NCBI GenBank assembly: GCA_934157205.1
Contig: CAKPHJ010000001.1
Location: forward strand, 1-64,000
From: an uncultured Clostridia bacterium
GTDB lineage: Bacteria; Bacillota; Clostridia; TANB77; CAG-508
Direction: 5' to 3'
Length of the DNA: 64,000 bases
In this document: positions 30,382 to 40,269 of the stretch, one piece after another
Position numbering within the stretch: the first letter of the stretch is position 1
How the letters are laid out: every line of letters begins with the position of its first letter
Notes under the pieces: generated by a model
Told to the model about the DNA's origin: nothing
Databases searched by the model: none
The model's input: the letters and a program-made list of their open reading frames with translations, nothing else
Made by a program: the position numbers and the translations under genes

Positions 30382-31308
30382 ATGTTTAATTTTTGTGCAA
30401 ACATTTTTGGTTATTTACTTGAATTTTTATATAACATAGTAAATAACTACGGTTTAGCAATAATTTTATTTACTATTCTTATAAAATTATTACTATTACC
30501 ATTATCAATAAAACAACAAAGAGCAACGCAAAAAAATGCGAAAATACAAGAAGAACTAAAAGTTATACAATTTAAATACAAAAACGATCCCGAAAAAATG
30601 AATCAAGAAATGATGCAATTATATAAACAAGAAAACATGAGTCCATTTAGTGGTTGTTTTACAGCAATTATACAATTTGTATTGATATTATCTATATTTT
30701 ACTTAGTAAAAAGTCCATTAACATACATGGAAAAAATATCAACAGAAGATATAAACAAATATATAACACAACTACAAGAAGAAGGAAAAATATCAAGTTC
30801 TGTTTATCCTGAAATAGATGTAATAAGAGAGTATAATTGGTTAAAAGAAAAAAATCCAGAAGATAGTCAATTAGATAAAGTAAATTTAAAAATGGATTTC
30901 TTAGGATTAGATTTAAGCAAAGTACCACAACAAAACATGAGTGATTATACTGTTTATATAATTCCAATATTATATATTATTTCATCTTTCATTTCTATTA
31001 GAATGACAACAAAAATGCAAGAAAAACAACAAAATTCAAAGAAAAAACAAGCTAGTAACAATCAAACAGTAATAGATGGAGAAACAGGAAAAGAATTAAT
31101 TCCTAATGAAGATGAAAAAATAGATGAAATGGAAGCACTAATGCAAACAAATAAAATGATGTCATGGATGATGCCAATAATGTCTATATCAATAGCTTTT
31201 GTAGCACCATTAGGACTTGCATTATACTGGTTAATTAGTAATATTCTTATGATTTTAGAAAGAATAGTTTTAAACAAAACTATAAAAACTGGGGAGGAAC
31301 AAGAATAA
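30382..31308 (+). CDS. yidC: Membrane protein insertase YidC
   Basis: 308 residues of the Gram-positive (Oxa1-like) type: five membrane helices, first cytoplasmic loop with KQQRATQKNAKIQEELKVIQ, conserved MSPFSGCFTAIIQ and MMSWMMPIMSISIAFVAPLGLALYWLISN. No lipobox is evident at the N-terminus. A charged insert near residues 215-245 lies in the second cytoplasmic loop. Inserts membrane proteins with or without Sec. Start after TAGGAGGAACAAAATAA. Confidence 0.95.
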   Translation: MFNFCANIFGYLLEFLYNIVNNYGLAIILFTILIKLLLLPLSIKQQRATQKNAKIQEELKVIQFKYKNDPEKMNQEMMQLYKQENMSPFSGCFTAIIQFVLILSIFYLVKSPLTYMEKISTEDINKYITQLQEEGKISSSVYPEIDVIREYNWLKEKNPEDSQLDKVNLKMDFLGLDLSKVPQQNMSDYTVYIIPILYIISSFISIRMTTKMQEKQQNSKKKQASNNQTVIDGETGKELIPNEDEKIDEMEALMQTNKMMSWMMPIMSISIAFVAPLGLALYWLISNILMILERIVLNKTIKTGEEQE

Positions 31309-31310
31309 TC

Positions 31311-32009
31311 ATGGAAAATAGTATTATTTCAGAAGGTAAAACAACAAATGAAGCTATAGAAAAAGGCTTAAAAAAATTAGGAGTTTCAAAAGAAAAAGTT
31401 GAAATAAAAGTGCTAGAAAATGAAGAAAAAAGAAGCTTTTTTAGTATTTTAGCTCCTAGGGTTGTTAAAGTTTCATTAACATTAAAAGAAAACAAAGAAG
31501 AAAAAAAAAATAAAACAGTAAAAGTTAAAAAAGAAATAAAAATATCACAAGAAAATCAATCTAAAGCAAAAGAAAATATAGAAAAATTTTTAAATAAATT
31601 TTTAAAACAAATATCTGAAGAAATTAAATATACTATAGATTCTAACGAAAATAATATAAATATAAAAATTGAAAGTGATGAAATAGGCTTTCTAATAGGG
31701 TATAGAGGGGAAACCTTATATTCTTTACAAAATATTTTAATGGCTGTTGCAGTTAAGGGAATAGATGACAAAGTAAGAGTTATACTTGATATACAAGGGT
31801 ATAGAGAAAAAAGAAAGAAAACATTAGAAAATTTAGCAGAAAAAGTTGCAAAAACAGTTTTAAAAACTGGAAAACCAGTTAAATTAGAACCAATGCAAGC
31901 TTATGAAAGAAAAATAATACATAGTAAATTGCAAGATAATCCTAAAATTATAACAACAAGTATAGGGGAAGAACCACATAGAAGAATAATTATATCATTA
32001 AAAAAATAA
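31311..32009 (+). CDS. jag: RNA-binding protein Jag/KhpB
   Basis: 232 residues: Jag_N domain (MENSIISEGKTTNEAIEKGLKKLG), a Lys-rich linker, KH domain (IGFLIGYRGETLYSLQNIL, with GYRG in place of GxxG) and R3H domain (MQAYERKIIHSKLQDNPKIITTSIGEEPHRRIII). It binds RNA together with KhpA and affects cell-division gene expression. Two bases after yidC. Confidence 0.94.
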   Translation: MENSIISEGKTTNEAIEKGLKKLGVSKEKVEIKVLENEEKRSFFSILAPRVVKVSLTLKENKEEKKNKTVKVKKEIKISQENQSKAKENIEKFLNKFLKQISEEIKYTIDSNENNINIKIESDEIGFLIGYRGETLYSLQNILMAVAVKGIDDKVRVILDIQGYREKRKKTLENLAEKVAKTVLKTGKPVKLEPMQAYERKIIHSKLQDNPKIITTSIGEEPHRRIIISLKK

Positions 32010-32021
32010 TAAATCAGATGT

Positions 32022-32064
32022 CAAAGGTCAGATTTACAAGTAATATTGTAATTTGACCTTTTTT
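32022..32064 (+). terminator. Terminator after jag
   Basis: AAAGGTCA...TGACCTTT long hairpin with an inner TTACAA/TTGTAA stem, followed by a T-run. Confidence 0.82.
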
Positions 32065-32115
32065 CTATTATAGGAAGTTCAGAGAACTTCCTATAATAGA
32101 AATATGTTGCACATA
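32064..32115. repeat. Dispersed palindrome R2, best copy
   Basis: Perfect 17-base stem (32064-32080 with 32084-32100, loop AGA; TCTATTATAGGAAGTTC arm) followed by the tail AAATATGTTGCACA. Other copies: 36745-36793, 33745-33800, 3061-3110, 56958-57000. Confidence 0.85.
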
Positions 32116-32225
32116 AATTTGCTTTATTAAAAAAATATACAAAAAACGCTTTTAAAAAGTGACATAATGTGGTAAAATTGTTAAGAAAAATTATTATAAA
32201 TTATATAAAAAAAGGAGAGAGTTTA

Positions 32226-33600
32226 ATGAGCACAATTGCATCAATTTCTACGGCACCACGGTATTGGAGGAATTGGAATAATAAGAATGAGTGGTGAAAA
32301 AAGTTTTGAAATTTTAGAAAAAATTTTCAAAGCAAAAAAACAACAAAAAATAGAAGATATAAAGGGTTATAGTATAAAATACGGAAATATTATTGATGAA
32401 AATAATGTAATAGTAGATGAGGTTTTAGTTTCATATTTTAAAGCACCCAAAAGCTATACAACAGAAAATATGTGTGAAATAAACTCTCATGGAGGAACTA
32501 TTGTTGTAAAAAAAATATTAGAATTATGTTTAAAAAATGGTGCAGATTTAGCAGAGCCAGGGGAATTTACTAAAAGAGCTTTTTTAAATGGCAGAATAGA
32601 CTTATTACAAGCAGAGTCTGTTATTGATGTAATAAATGCAAAATCAGAAAGAGAAGCTAAAACAGGTATTAAGCAATTAGAAGGTGCTCTTTCAGCTGAA
32701 ATTGCCAAAATAAAGCAAGAAATTTTAGATGTAATGGTAAATATAGAGGTTGCTATAGATTACCCTGAATATGACGTTGAAGATGTCACAAATGAACAAA
32801 TAAAAAAAATGCTTTTAAGCATTGAAAATAAATTAAAAAAACTTGAAAAAAGCTTTGATAATGGAAAAATTATAAAAGAAGGAATAAAAACGGCAATTAT
32901 AGGCAGACCAAATGCGGGAAAATCCTCTTTATTAAATGCTATTTTAAAAGAAAATAGGGCTATTGTTACTGAATTTGAAGGAACAACAAGAGATACAATT
33001 GAAGAATTTGTTACTATAAATGGAATACCATTAAAATTAATTGATACAGCTGGAATTAGAAAAACTGATAATGAAGTAGAAAAAATAGGAATTGCAAAAT
33101 CTAGAGAAATTGCAAATGATGCAGATTTAATTATTGCTATTTTTGACAGTTCAAAGCCGTTTTCAGAAGAAGATTTAGAAATAATAAAAATAGCAAAAAC
33201 TAAAAAATCAATAATTATTCTAAATAAACAGGACCTAAATCCTGTAATTGACGAAAAAAGCAAAGAATTTAAAGAAATTAGTAAAAATATTATAAAAATT
33301 TCTGCATTAAAAAATATTGGTATAGATGAATTATACAATAAAATTAGCAAATTATTCGAATTAAATGAAATTAATTTAGATAATGATATTGTAATTACAA
33401 ATGTTAGACATAAAAATTTAATTTCTAAAGCTTTAAATGAAACTAAAAATGCAAAAGAAGCTATAGAAAATAATTTACCAATTGATATAATAGCAATATA
33501 TATTAAAAATATTTTAGAAGATTTAGGAAATATAACAGGTGATGCTATTAGTGAGGATATAATAAACGAAATTTTTTCAAAGTTTTGTTTAGGAAAATAA
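32226..33600 (+). CDS. mnmE: tRNA modification GTPase MnmE, interrupted by a +1 shift at CGG
   Basis: From the ATG at 32226 (AAAGGAGAGAG upstream) the frame gives MSTIASISTAP then CGG at 32259 and a stop 12 codons later. Skipping the C gives MSTIASISTAPGIGGIGIIRMSG, the family N-terminus, and a full 457-residue MnmE: folate-binding domain, GRPNAGKSSLL, DTAGI, NKQD and the C-terminal FCLGK with the essential Cys. With MnmG it makes the 5-carboxymethylaminomethyl group on wobble U34. A start inside the second frame (32281 ATG) would lose conserved folate-domain residues, so the shifted product is favoured. Confidence 0.88.
32259..32262 (+). other. CGG +1 frameshift site in mnmE
   Basis: CCA-CGG-TAT in the zero frame; GGT (32260-32262) in the restored frame is the conserved Gly after TAP. 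Confidence 0.75.
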
Positions 33601-34109
33601 TGTGGCTCAAAATCAAAAATAAGCAAAAAAATTATAAAAATCATATAATTTATATATCAAACAATAAAAACAGCTTAAAATTTAATTTAAAGAGAATTAA
33701 ACTATAATTAATATTATAAGACAATATATTATTTTAATATATAGAAAAAATTTTAAAAGATCCTATAATAGAAATATATTGCACAGAAATTTGACTTGAA
33801 AATTTTACGCACGAACAAAGACTTAAAAAAGTTAGATTGTATATTGAAAAATGATGTTTTTATTTAAAATTAATAGCAAACAGCAATCTAAGTTACATAA
33901 AATAATATCAAAAGTAAAATTTTATAGAATACTGAGAAAAAACGAGATATTGCGAGTAAAATAAAGAAAAATGAAAAAATGTATACATAAAACAAAAAGA
34001 ATATAACAGAAATAATTTACTAATAAATCAAAAAAACTACGTTTTTTGTTCTACACGGAAGGAGCATGGAACAGAAAAAACGAGAAAAAGAGAGAAAGGA
34101 TGAGTATAA
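33601..34109. other. Spacer between mnmE and mnmG with R2 copy
   Basis: Holds a degenerate R2 palindrome (33745-33800), a reversed fragment of R4 near 33605-33625 (CTCAAAATCAAAAATAAGC) and a short hairpin AAAAAAC-TAC-GTTTTTT at 34030-34047. No ORF with a ribosome site. mnmG has its own ribosome site (AAAGGATGAGTATAA). Confidence 0.55.
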
Positions 34110-35996
34110 ATGAGTTATTACGCAGGTGAATATGATGTTGCAGTTGTTGGTGCTGGACATGCAGGTTGTGAAGCAGGGTTAGCAGCAGCTAGACTTGGAA
34201 TGAAAACATTAATTTTTTCTATAAGTTTGGAGGCAATTGCTAATATGCCATGTAATCCACATATAGGAGGAAGTTCAAAAGGGCATTTAGTAAGAGAAAT
34301 TGATGCATTAGGTGGAGAAATGGCAAAAAATATTGATAAAACGAAAATTCAAATAAAAATGCTTAATACTTCAAAAGGTCCAGCTGTTCATTCTTTAAGA
34401 GCACAAGCAGATAGAAAAAGATATCAAGCAGAAATGAAACATACTTTAGAAAAACAAGAGAATCTTGAAGTAAAACAAGCAGAAATTGTAGATATTAAAG
34501 TTTCAAATGGAAAAATAACAGAAATAGAAACAGATGTAGGGGCTATTTATAAAGTAAAATCTGTAATTTTAGCTACAGGAACATATTTAAAAGGTAAAAT
34601 ATTTATTGGAGAATACTCAAAAGAAAGTGGACCAGATGGAGTAGCAGCAGCTAATAAATTATCTGATTGCTTAAAAAAACTAGGAATAGAGCTTGTAAGA
34701 TTTAAAACAGGAACTCCAGCAAGAATAAATAAAAGAAGCATAGACTTTAGTAAAATGGAAATTCAAAAAGGAGATGAAGGAATAGAGGCATTTTCATTTG
34801 AAAATGAGACAAAAGACTTTAAACAAGTCGATTGTTATTTAACTTATACAAATGAAAAAACACATAAAATAATAAAAGAAAATTTGCATAGATCACCATT
34901 ATATGCTGGAATGATTGAAGGAACAGGTCCAAGATATTGCCCATCAATAGAAGATAAAGTTGTAAGATTTAGTGATAAACCTAGACATCAAGCTTTTGTT
35001 GAACCAGTAGGACTTGATACAGAAGAAATGTATATACAAGGTATGAGTTCTTCATTGCCAGAAGATGTACAAATTGCTTTATATCATACTATTCCAGGAC
35101 TTGAACATGCAGAATTTACTAGACCTGCATATGCTATTGAATATGATTGTATAGATCCATCAAATTTGAAGCTATCACTTGAATATAAAGGAATAGAAGG
35201 ATTATTCATGGCGGGACAAATAAATGGAACTTCAGGATATGAAGAAGCAGCTTGTCAAGGGTTAATTGCAGGAATAAATAGTGCACAAAAAATAAAAGGA
35301 AAAGATCCAGTTATTTTGGATAGAACACAAGGTTACATAGGCGTTTTAATAGATGATATTGTTACAAAAGGAACAAATGAACCATACAGAATGATGACAT
35401 CAAGGGCAGAATATAGATTATTATTAAGGCAAGATAATGCAGATTTGAGATTAACTAAAATAGGACATGATATTGGCTTAATAAATGATGAAAGATATAA
35501 TAAATTTTTAGTTAAAAAACAAAATATAGAAAATGAAATTAAAAGATTAAAAAATACTGTTGTTAAACCAACAGAAGATGTAAATAAATTATTAAAAAAA
35601 TGCGGAACATCAATACTTACAACAGGTACAAAGATGGCAGAATTATTAAAAAGAACAGAAATTAATTATGATGATTTAGAAATTATAGACGAAAATAGAC
35701 CAAATTTAACAAAACAAGAAAAAGAGGAAGTTGAAATTCAAATTAAATATGAAGGATATATTAAATTGCAAGAGGAACAAGTTGAAAAATTTAAAAAATT
35801 AGAAGAAAAAATATTACCAGAAGAAATTAATTACGAAGAAATAACAGGAATTAGTTTGGAAGGAAGACAAAAATTAAATAAATTTAAACCACATTCAATA
35901 GGACAAGCGTCTAGAATATCAGGGGTTTCACCAGCTGATGTATCTGTATTACTTGTATATTTACAACAAAAAAATAAAATAAAAAGCGAGGAATAA
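34110..35996 (+). CDS. mnmG: tRNA uridine-5-carboxymethylaminomethyl enzyme MnmG (GidA)
   Basis: 628 residues. FAD-binding N-terminus [42 protein letters not shown], the catalytic-Cys region [33 protein letters not shown] and C-terminal [29 protein letters not shown]. Forms a complex with MnmE. Four bases before rsmG. Confidence 0.98.
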   Translation: MSYYAGEYDVAVVGAGHAGCEAGLAAARLGMKTLIFSISLEAIANMPCNPHIGGSSKGHLVREIDALGGEMAKNIDKTKIQIKMLNTSKGPAVHSLRAQADRKRYQAEMKHTLEKQENLEVKQAEIVDIKVSNGKITEIETDVGAIYKVKSVILATGTYLKGKIFIGEYSKESGPDGVAAANKLSDCLKKLGIELVRFKTGTPARINKRSIDFSKMEIQKGDEGIEAFSFENETKDFKQVDCYLTYTNEKTHKIIKENLHRSPLYAGMIEGTGPRYCPSIEDKVVRFSDKPRHQAFVEPVGLDTEEMYIQGMSSSLPEDVQIALYHTIPGLEHAEFTRPAYAIEYDCIDPSNLKLSLEYKGIEGLFMAGQINGTSGYEEAACQGLIAGINSAQKIKGKDPVILDRTQGYIGVLIDDIVTKGTNEPYRMMTSRAEYRLLLRQDNADLRLTKIGHDIGLINDERYNKFLVKKQNIENEIKRLKNTVVKPTEDVNKLLKKCGTSILTTGTKMAELLKRTEINYDDLEIIDENRPNLTKQEKEEVEIQIKYEGYIKLQEEQVEKFKKLEEKILPEEINYEEITGISLEGRQKLNKFKPHSIGQASRISGVSPADVSVLLVYLQQKNKIKSEE

Positions 35997-35998
35997 AA

Positions 35999-36721
35999 AT
36001 GAGTTTTTTAGAATTTAAAAAATGTTTCGAAGAATATTTAGAAAAATTAAATTTAGAATTAAAAGATGAACAATACCAAAAATTTTATAATTATATGAAT
36101 TTATTAATTGAATGGAATAAAAAAATAAATCTTACAGCTATTACATCAGAAAAAGAAATAATTATTAAACATTTTGTAGATTCATTAACAATATTAAAAT
36201 ATATTCCGCAAGAAGCAAATATTATAGATGTTGGAACAGGTGCAGGATTTCCAGGAATACCATTAAAAATAGTAAAAGATGATATAAAAATAACATTATT
36301 AGATTCTTTAAATAAAAGAATAAAATTTTTAGATGATGTAATTAATAAAATTGAGTTAAAAAATATTAGAGCTATTCATGGAAGAGCAGAAGAATATGCA
36401 CATAATAAAGAATATAGAGAAAAATTTGACATTGCTACTTCAAGAGCTGTTGCAAATATGTCGACATTGTCGGAATATTTACTACCATTTGTAAAAATTG
36501 ATGGAATGGTAGTAGCAATGAAGGGGTCAGAAATTAATGATGAAATTAATAAATGTAAAAAAGCTATAAATGTTTTAGGTGGAAATTTAATAAAAATTGA
36601 TAATTTTAATTTACCTAATAGTGATTATGAAAGAAATATAATTTTAATAAAAAAAGAAAAAAATACAATAAAAAAATTCCCGAGAAAAGCTGGAATGCCA
36701 AGTAAAGAGCCAATAGTTTAA
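35999..36721 (+). CDS. rsmG: 16S rRNA (guanine527-N7)-methyltransferase RsmG
   Basis: 240 residues with the SAM site NIIDVGTGAGFPGIPLKI, followed by ALNVLGG-like C-terminus and KFPRKAGMPSKEPI. Methylates G527 of 16S rRNA. Start after GAGGAATAAAA overlapping the end of mnmG's region; terminator overlaps its stop. Confidence 0.97.
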   Translation: MSFLEFKKCFEEYLEKLNLELKDEQYQKFYNYMNLLIEWNKKINLTAITSEKEIIIKHFVDSLTILKYIPQEANIIDVGTGAGFPGIPLKIVKDDIKITLLDSLNKRIKFLDDVINKIELKNIRAIHGRAEEYAHNKEYREKFDIATSRAVANMSTLSEYLLPFVKIDGMVVAMKGSEINDEINKCKKAINVLGGNLIKIDNFNLPNSDYERNIILIKKEKNTIKKFPRKAGMPSKEPIV

Positions 36722-36746
36722 TATCTAAAAACTATTGGCTTTTTTC
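36708..36746 (+). terminator. Terminator of mnmG-rsmG
   Basis: 12-base stem AGCCAATAGTTT/AAACTATTGGCT (36708-36719 with 36729-36740) and T-run. Confidence 0.9.
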
Positions 36747-36793
36747 TATTATAGAAAAATTTTCTGAAATTCCTATAATAGAAATATGTTGAA
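36745..36793. repeat. Dispersed palindrome R2, second copy
   Basis: CTATTATAGAAAAATTT...AATTCCTATAATAGAAATATGTTG, same tail as the copy at 32064, again immediately after a terminator. Confidence 0.75.
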
Positions 36794-36851
36794 AATTTAA
36801 ATTAAGCAAAATCAAAATTATAACAATATATTAAAATTTTTAATAAAAATA

Positions 36852-36880
36852 TTGACTTTTTTTTTATATTTATATATTAT
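36852..36880 (+). promoter_or_regulatory. Promoter of parAB
   Basis: TTGACT (36852-36857), 17 bases, TATTAT (36875-36880). Confidence 0.6.
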
Positions 36881-36939
36881 TATAATGTATAAATAAAAGA
36901 ACGTACAAGTAAAAATAAACCAATATGGAGGCGAATAGA

Positions 36940-37728
36940 TTGGGAAAAATTATATCAGTTGCAAATCAAAAAGGTGGAGTTGGAAAAACAACCACAACAA
37001 TTAATTTAAGTACAATTTTAGCAAAAAAAGGGAAAAAAGTATTATTAATTGATGCAGATCCTCAAGGAAATGCAACAAGTGGATTAGGAGTGGAAAAAGA
37101 TGTTGAACTTTCAACATATGATGTCTTAGTAAATGACACTAAAATTGAAGATACAATTCAAGATACAATAATTAGAAACTTAAAAGTATGCCCATCAAAC
37201 ATAAATCTAGCAGGAGCAGAAGTTGAGCTTGTATCTATGATGTCAAGGGAACAAAGACTAAAAGAAAAATTAGAAAATGTAAAAGAAACTTTTGATTATA
37301 TTTTTATAGATTGTCCACCTTCACTTGGCCTAGTTACATTAAATTCATTTACAGCATCTGATAGTGTGTTAATTCCTGTACAGTGTGAATACTATGCACT
37401 TGAAGGATTAGGTCAATTATTAAATACAATAAATTTAGTAAAAAAACATTTAAATAAAAATATAAAAATTGAAGGGGCATTACTTACAATGTATGATGTT
37501 AGAACAAATTTATCTAATCAAGTTGTAAAAGAAGTAAAAAAATATTTTGATAACAAAGTATATAAAACAGTAATTCCTAGAAATGTAAGGCTAAGCGAAG
37601 CTCCAAGCTATGGTATGCCAATAACAGAATATGATCCTAGATCAAAAGGAGCAAAGAGTTATGTAAAGTTTGCAAAAGAATTTTCTAAAATAAATGAAGA
37701 AGAAAAGAAACAAGAAAAAAATATATAA
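36940..37728 (+). CDS. parA: Chromosome partition ATPase ParA/Soj
   Basis: 262 residues with the deviant Walker A KGGVGKTTTTINL, DADPQGNATSGLG and FDYIFIDCPPSLG. Works with ParB on origin segregation and can regulate DnaA. The ORF opens with ATG at 36925, but GGAGG (36927-36931) falls inside it; the UUG at 36940, 8 bases later, gives the normal MGKIISVANQ N-terminus. Confidence 0.95.
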   Translation: MGKIISVANQKGGVGKTTTTINLSTILAKKGKKVLLIDADPQGNATSGLGVEKDVELSTYDVLVNDTKIEDTIQDTIIRNLKVCPSNINLAGAEVELVSMMSREQRLKEKLENVKETFDYIFIDCPPSLGLVTLNSFTASDSVLIPVQCEYYALEGLGQLLNTINLVKKHLNKNIKIEGALLTMYDVRTNLSNQVVKEVKKYFDNKVYKTVIPRNVRLSEAPSYGMPITEYDPRSKGAKSYVKFAKEFSKINEEEKKQEKNI

Positions 37729-37749
37729 AAATATAAAGGAGGAATTCAT

Positions 37750-38589
37750 ATGGCAAAAATGACAGGGTTAGGAAAGGGGTTAGATGCTTTATTTGGACCA
37801 GCACCAGAAGAAGAACAAATGCAAGAAAATGATACACTTAAAAACTTAAAAGTTGTTGAAATAGAGCCAAATAGAGATCAACCAAGAAAAAAATTTGATC
37901 AAGAGGCTTTAGAAGAATTAGCAGAATCTATTAAAGAATATGGATTAATACAGCCAATTGTAGTAACAAAAAAAGAAGGATATTACAGTATTATTGCAGG
38001 CGAAAGAAGATGGAGAGCATCAAAAATTGCAGGAATAAAAGAAATTCCAGCAATAATAAGAGAAGACAATGAAAAAATAAACTCAGAAATTTCATTAATA
38101 GAAAATATGCAAAGAGAAGACTTAAATCCATATGAAAAAGCTCTTGGAATAAGAACATTAATGGATAGCTATTCATTATCACAAGAAGATGTTGCAAAAA
38201 AATTAGGCAAAGGAAGAAGTACAATAGCAAATTGGGTTAGAATATTAAATTTAGAACCACGAGTACTTGAAATGGCTAAAGAAGGAAAATTAAGTGAAGG
38301 ATATTGTAAAGCGTTACTTGCTATAACAGATCCAGAAAAACAATATAGAACAGCAGTACAGATGATAGAAAGAGGAGCTACTGTTAGACAATTAGAAAAA
38401 AAAGTAAAAACTAAAGAAACTAAAGAGGAATCAGAAAGAAATCATATTTTATATAAAAGTATTGAAGATAATTTTCAAAGTTTTTTTGGAACAAAAGTTA
38501 GATTAGATGCAGGAAAAAGAAGAGGAAAAATTGTAATAGAATATTCTTCAAATGATGATTTAGAAAGAATATTAGGATTAATAAAATAA
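37750..38589 (+). CDS. parB: Chromosome partition protein ParB/Spo0J
   Basis: 279 residues. CTP-binding ParB/Srx motif IIAGERRWRASKIAGIKEIPAI, SLIENMQREDLNPYEKA, helix-turn-helix SQEDVAKKLGKGRSTIANWVRIL, C-terminal dimer domain. N-terminus GLGKGLDALFG is typical. Start after AAAGGAGGAATTC. No parS palindrome (TGTTTCACGTGAAACA type) was found in the window. Confidence 0.96.
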   Translation: MAKMTGLGKGLDALFGPAPEEEQMQENDTLKNLKVVEIEPNRDQPRKKFDQEALEELAESIKEYGLIQPIVVTKKEGYYSIIAGERRWRASKIAGIKEIPAIIREDNEKINSEISLIENMQREDLNPYEKALGIRTLMDSYSLSQEDVAKKLGKGRSTIANWVRILNLEPRVLEMAKEGKLSEGYCKALLAITDPEKQYRTAVQMIERGATVRQLEKKVKTKETKEESERNHILYKSIEDNFQSFFGTKVRLDAGKRRGKIVIEYSSNDDLERILGLIK

Positions 38590-38895
38590 TTAAAATAAAT
38601 AATTTAAAAAATAATTAAAAAAAATAATTAAAATAAATAATTTAAAAAATAATTAAAATAAATAATAAAAAAAATAATTAAAATAAATAATAAAAAAAAT
38701 AATTAAAATAAATAATAAAAAAAACAATTAAAATAAATAATAAAAAAAATAATTAAAATAAATAATAAAAAAAACAATTAAAATAAATAATAAAAAAAAC
38801 AATTAAAATAAATAATAAAAAAATAATTAAAATAAATAATAAAAAAAATAATTAAAATAAATAAATAATAAAAAAATAAATATAAAATAATTAAT
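38590..38895. repeat. Tandem AT-only repeat after parB
   Basis: About 300 bases of a 25-26 base unit (AATTAAAATAAATAATAAAA plus a few A, then T or C), around ten copies, nearly all A on the plus strand. Shorter variant units at the left end. No ORF, no terminator hairpin; lies between parB and the DUF4446 gene. Confidence 0.9.
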
Positions 38896-38918
38896 TAAAA
38901 AGGAAGAGAGCTGATTAA

Positions 38919-39431
38919 ATGGACAAAATTATAGAATTTATTAATACAGACACATTTTCAATTATAGTATTTTGTATAATTGCAATTTTATTTATTGAAA
39001 ATATTTTTATAATAATAAAATTTTCAAAATTAAGCAAAAAATATAAAGAATTTATGAAAAAATTAGGAAATGGAAAAAACATAGAAGAAGATTTAGAAAC
39101 TTATATGTATAGGGTAGAAAAAATAGAAAAAGAAAATGCTGAAATAACAAATTATATTAAAAATTTAGATGATGACTTAACCAAATGCATACAAAAAATA
39201 GGAATTGTTAGATATAATGCATTTAAAGATACAGGAAGCAATTTAAGTTTTGCATTAGCCTTGCTAAATGAACATGATAATGGTGTTGTATTAAATGGAA
39301 TATATTCTAGAGAAATGTCAAATATTTACGCTAAGCCGATTATAAACGGAAAATCTGAATATACTATATCTGAAGAAGAAGAACAAGCTATACAACAGGC
39401 AATAAATACTAATAAAACTATAAGAATATAA
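38919..39431 (+). CDS. DUF4446 membrane protein
   Basis: 170 residues: one N-terminal membrane helix (about 13-33), a coiled-coil stretch (about 45-90) and the family core KIGIVRYNAFKDTGSNLSFALALLNEHDNGVVLNGIYSRE. DUF4446 is regularly found next to parB in Clostridia; its job is unknown. Ribosome site AAAAAGGAAGAGAG. Confidence 0.92.
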   Translation: MDKIIEFINTDTFSIIVFCIIAILFIENIFIIIKFSKLSKKYKEFMKKLGNGKNIEEDLETYMYRVEKIEKENAEITNYIKNLDDDLTKCIQKIGIVRYNAFKDTGSNLSFALALLNEHDNGVVLNGIYSREMSNIYAKPIINGKSEYTISEEEEQAIQQAINTNKTIRI

Positions 39432-39560
39432 AATAAGCATATAAATAAGAATATAAAAATAAAAATTCATCCAAAAATTCAGTAAAAAAAGATAAAAAAT
39501 GTTTTTACTAGTAAGTGAAAAAGTTATAAATTTTTTATTCGAAAAAAATAAAAAAATGTA

Positions 39561-39589
39561 TTGACAAATGTCAATAAAAATGCTAATAT
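39561..39589 (+). promoter_or_regulatory. Promoter of tRNA-Ser(UGA)
   Basis: TTGACA (39561-39566), 17 bases, TAATAT (39584-39589). A TGACAAATGTCA palindrome overlaps the -35 box and TGTCATTTGACATTTGTC lies just after the -10 box, so a repressor site is possible. Confidence 0.6.
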
Positions 39590-39621
39590 AAATACTGTCA
39601 TTTGACATTTGTCCTAAATAT

Positions 39622-39713
<92 letters not shown>

Positions 39714-39720
39714 ATGATTA

Positions 39721-39785
39721 AAGAGATATAAAAGACCATAAATTTAATTTATAATATTAAATTTAAACTTTTATATCTTTATTTT
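39721..39785 (+). terminator. Terminator after tRNA-Ser(UGA)
   Basis: AAGATATAAAAG-type stem: 39721-39734 with 39768-39780, large AT loop, T-rich tail. Confidence 0.65.
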
Positions 39786-39891
39786 TATATAATAGAGTAA
39801 GTACAAATCTGTATATAAAATAAAATTTAATTGTTGTTTATTTGAGTTTTATTTATATGGTATACTCAAATCCTTGCAAAAAATTAGATAT

Positions 39892-39981
39892 GTAGGTGTA
39901 CCCAAGTGGTGAAGGGGATTGTTTGCTAAACAATTAGGTCCCGTAAGGGGCGCGGAGGTTCGAACCCTCTCACCTACGCCA
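39892..39981 (+). tRNA. tRNA-Ser (anticodon GCU)
   Basis: Class II tRNA, acceptor GTAGGTG/CACCTAC, anticodon loop TTGCTAA, long variable arm TCCCGTAAGGGG, encoded CCA. Confidence 0.96.
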
Positions 39982-39986
39982 GGATT

Positions 39987-40025
39987 AGATATAGAAAATT
40001 TTAAAAATTTCTATATCTTTTTTTA
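39987..40025 (+). terminator. Terminator after tRNA-Ser(GCU)
   Basis: 11-base stem AGATATAGAAA/TTTCTATATCT (39987-39997 with 40008-40018) and T-run. Confidence 0.9.
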
Positions 40026-40130
40026 TATACTAAGAAAGTATGACTTTCTTAGTATATAAAAGTTATAATCGTTAGTAATTTGTAATTTTATTGATTTGTT
40101 CAGAAACTCAAATTGAGAATGATAAAGCTA
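40024..40130. repeat. Composite repeat R1 + diverged R3
   Basis: R1 here is a perfect 16-base stem (TATATACTAAGAAAGT, 40024-40039 with 40043-40058, loop ATG), followed by sequence weakly like R3 (GAAACTCAAATTGAG). Same R1-R3 order as on the minus strand at 7921-8053. Confidence 0.6.
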
Positions 40131-40216
40131 AAAAAGTTTGAAATAAAGAATGAGATAGTAATTTTAATATAATACATAAAAACGAATAAATTTCATAAAA
40201 TATAAATATAATTATA

Positions 40217-40246
40217 TTGACAAATACGTATGATACGTAGTACAAT
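40217..40246 (+). promoter_or_regulatory. hicAB promoter with operator-like TACGTA repeats
   Basis: TTGACA (40217-40222), 18 bases, TACAAT (40241-40246). The spacer holds ATACGTATGATACGTA, two TACGTA half-sites, well placed for repression by HicB. Confidence 0.7.
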
Positions 40247-40269
40247 ATAGTTGTTAGGAGGAAATAATC

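Noticed and set aside
34048..34075. parS site near parB (GTTCTACACGGAAGGAGCATGGAAC)
   Set aside because: Only the outer bases form an inverted repeat; it does not match the TGTTTCACGTGAAACA-type consensus.
38590..38895. CRISPR array
   Set aside because: No unique spacers: the whole stretch is a simple AT tandem repeat, and no cas gene is present.
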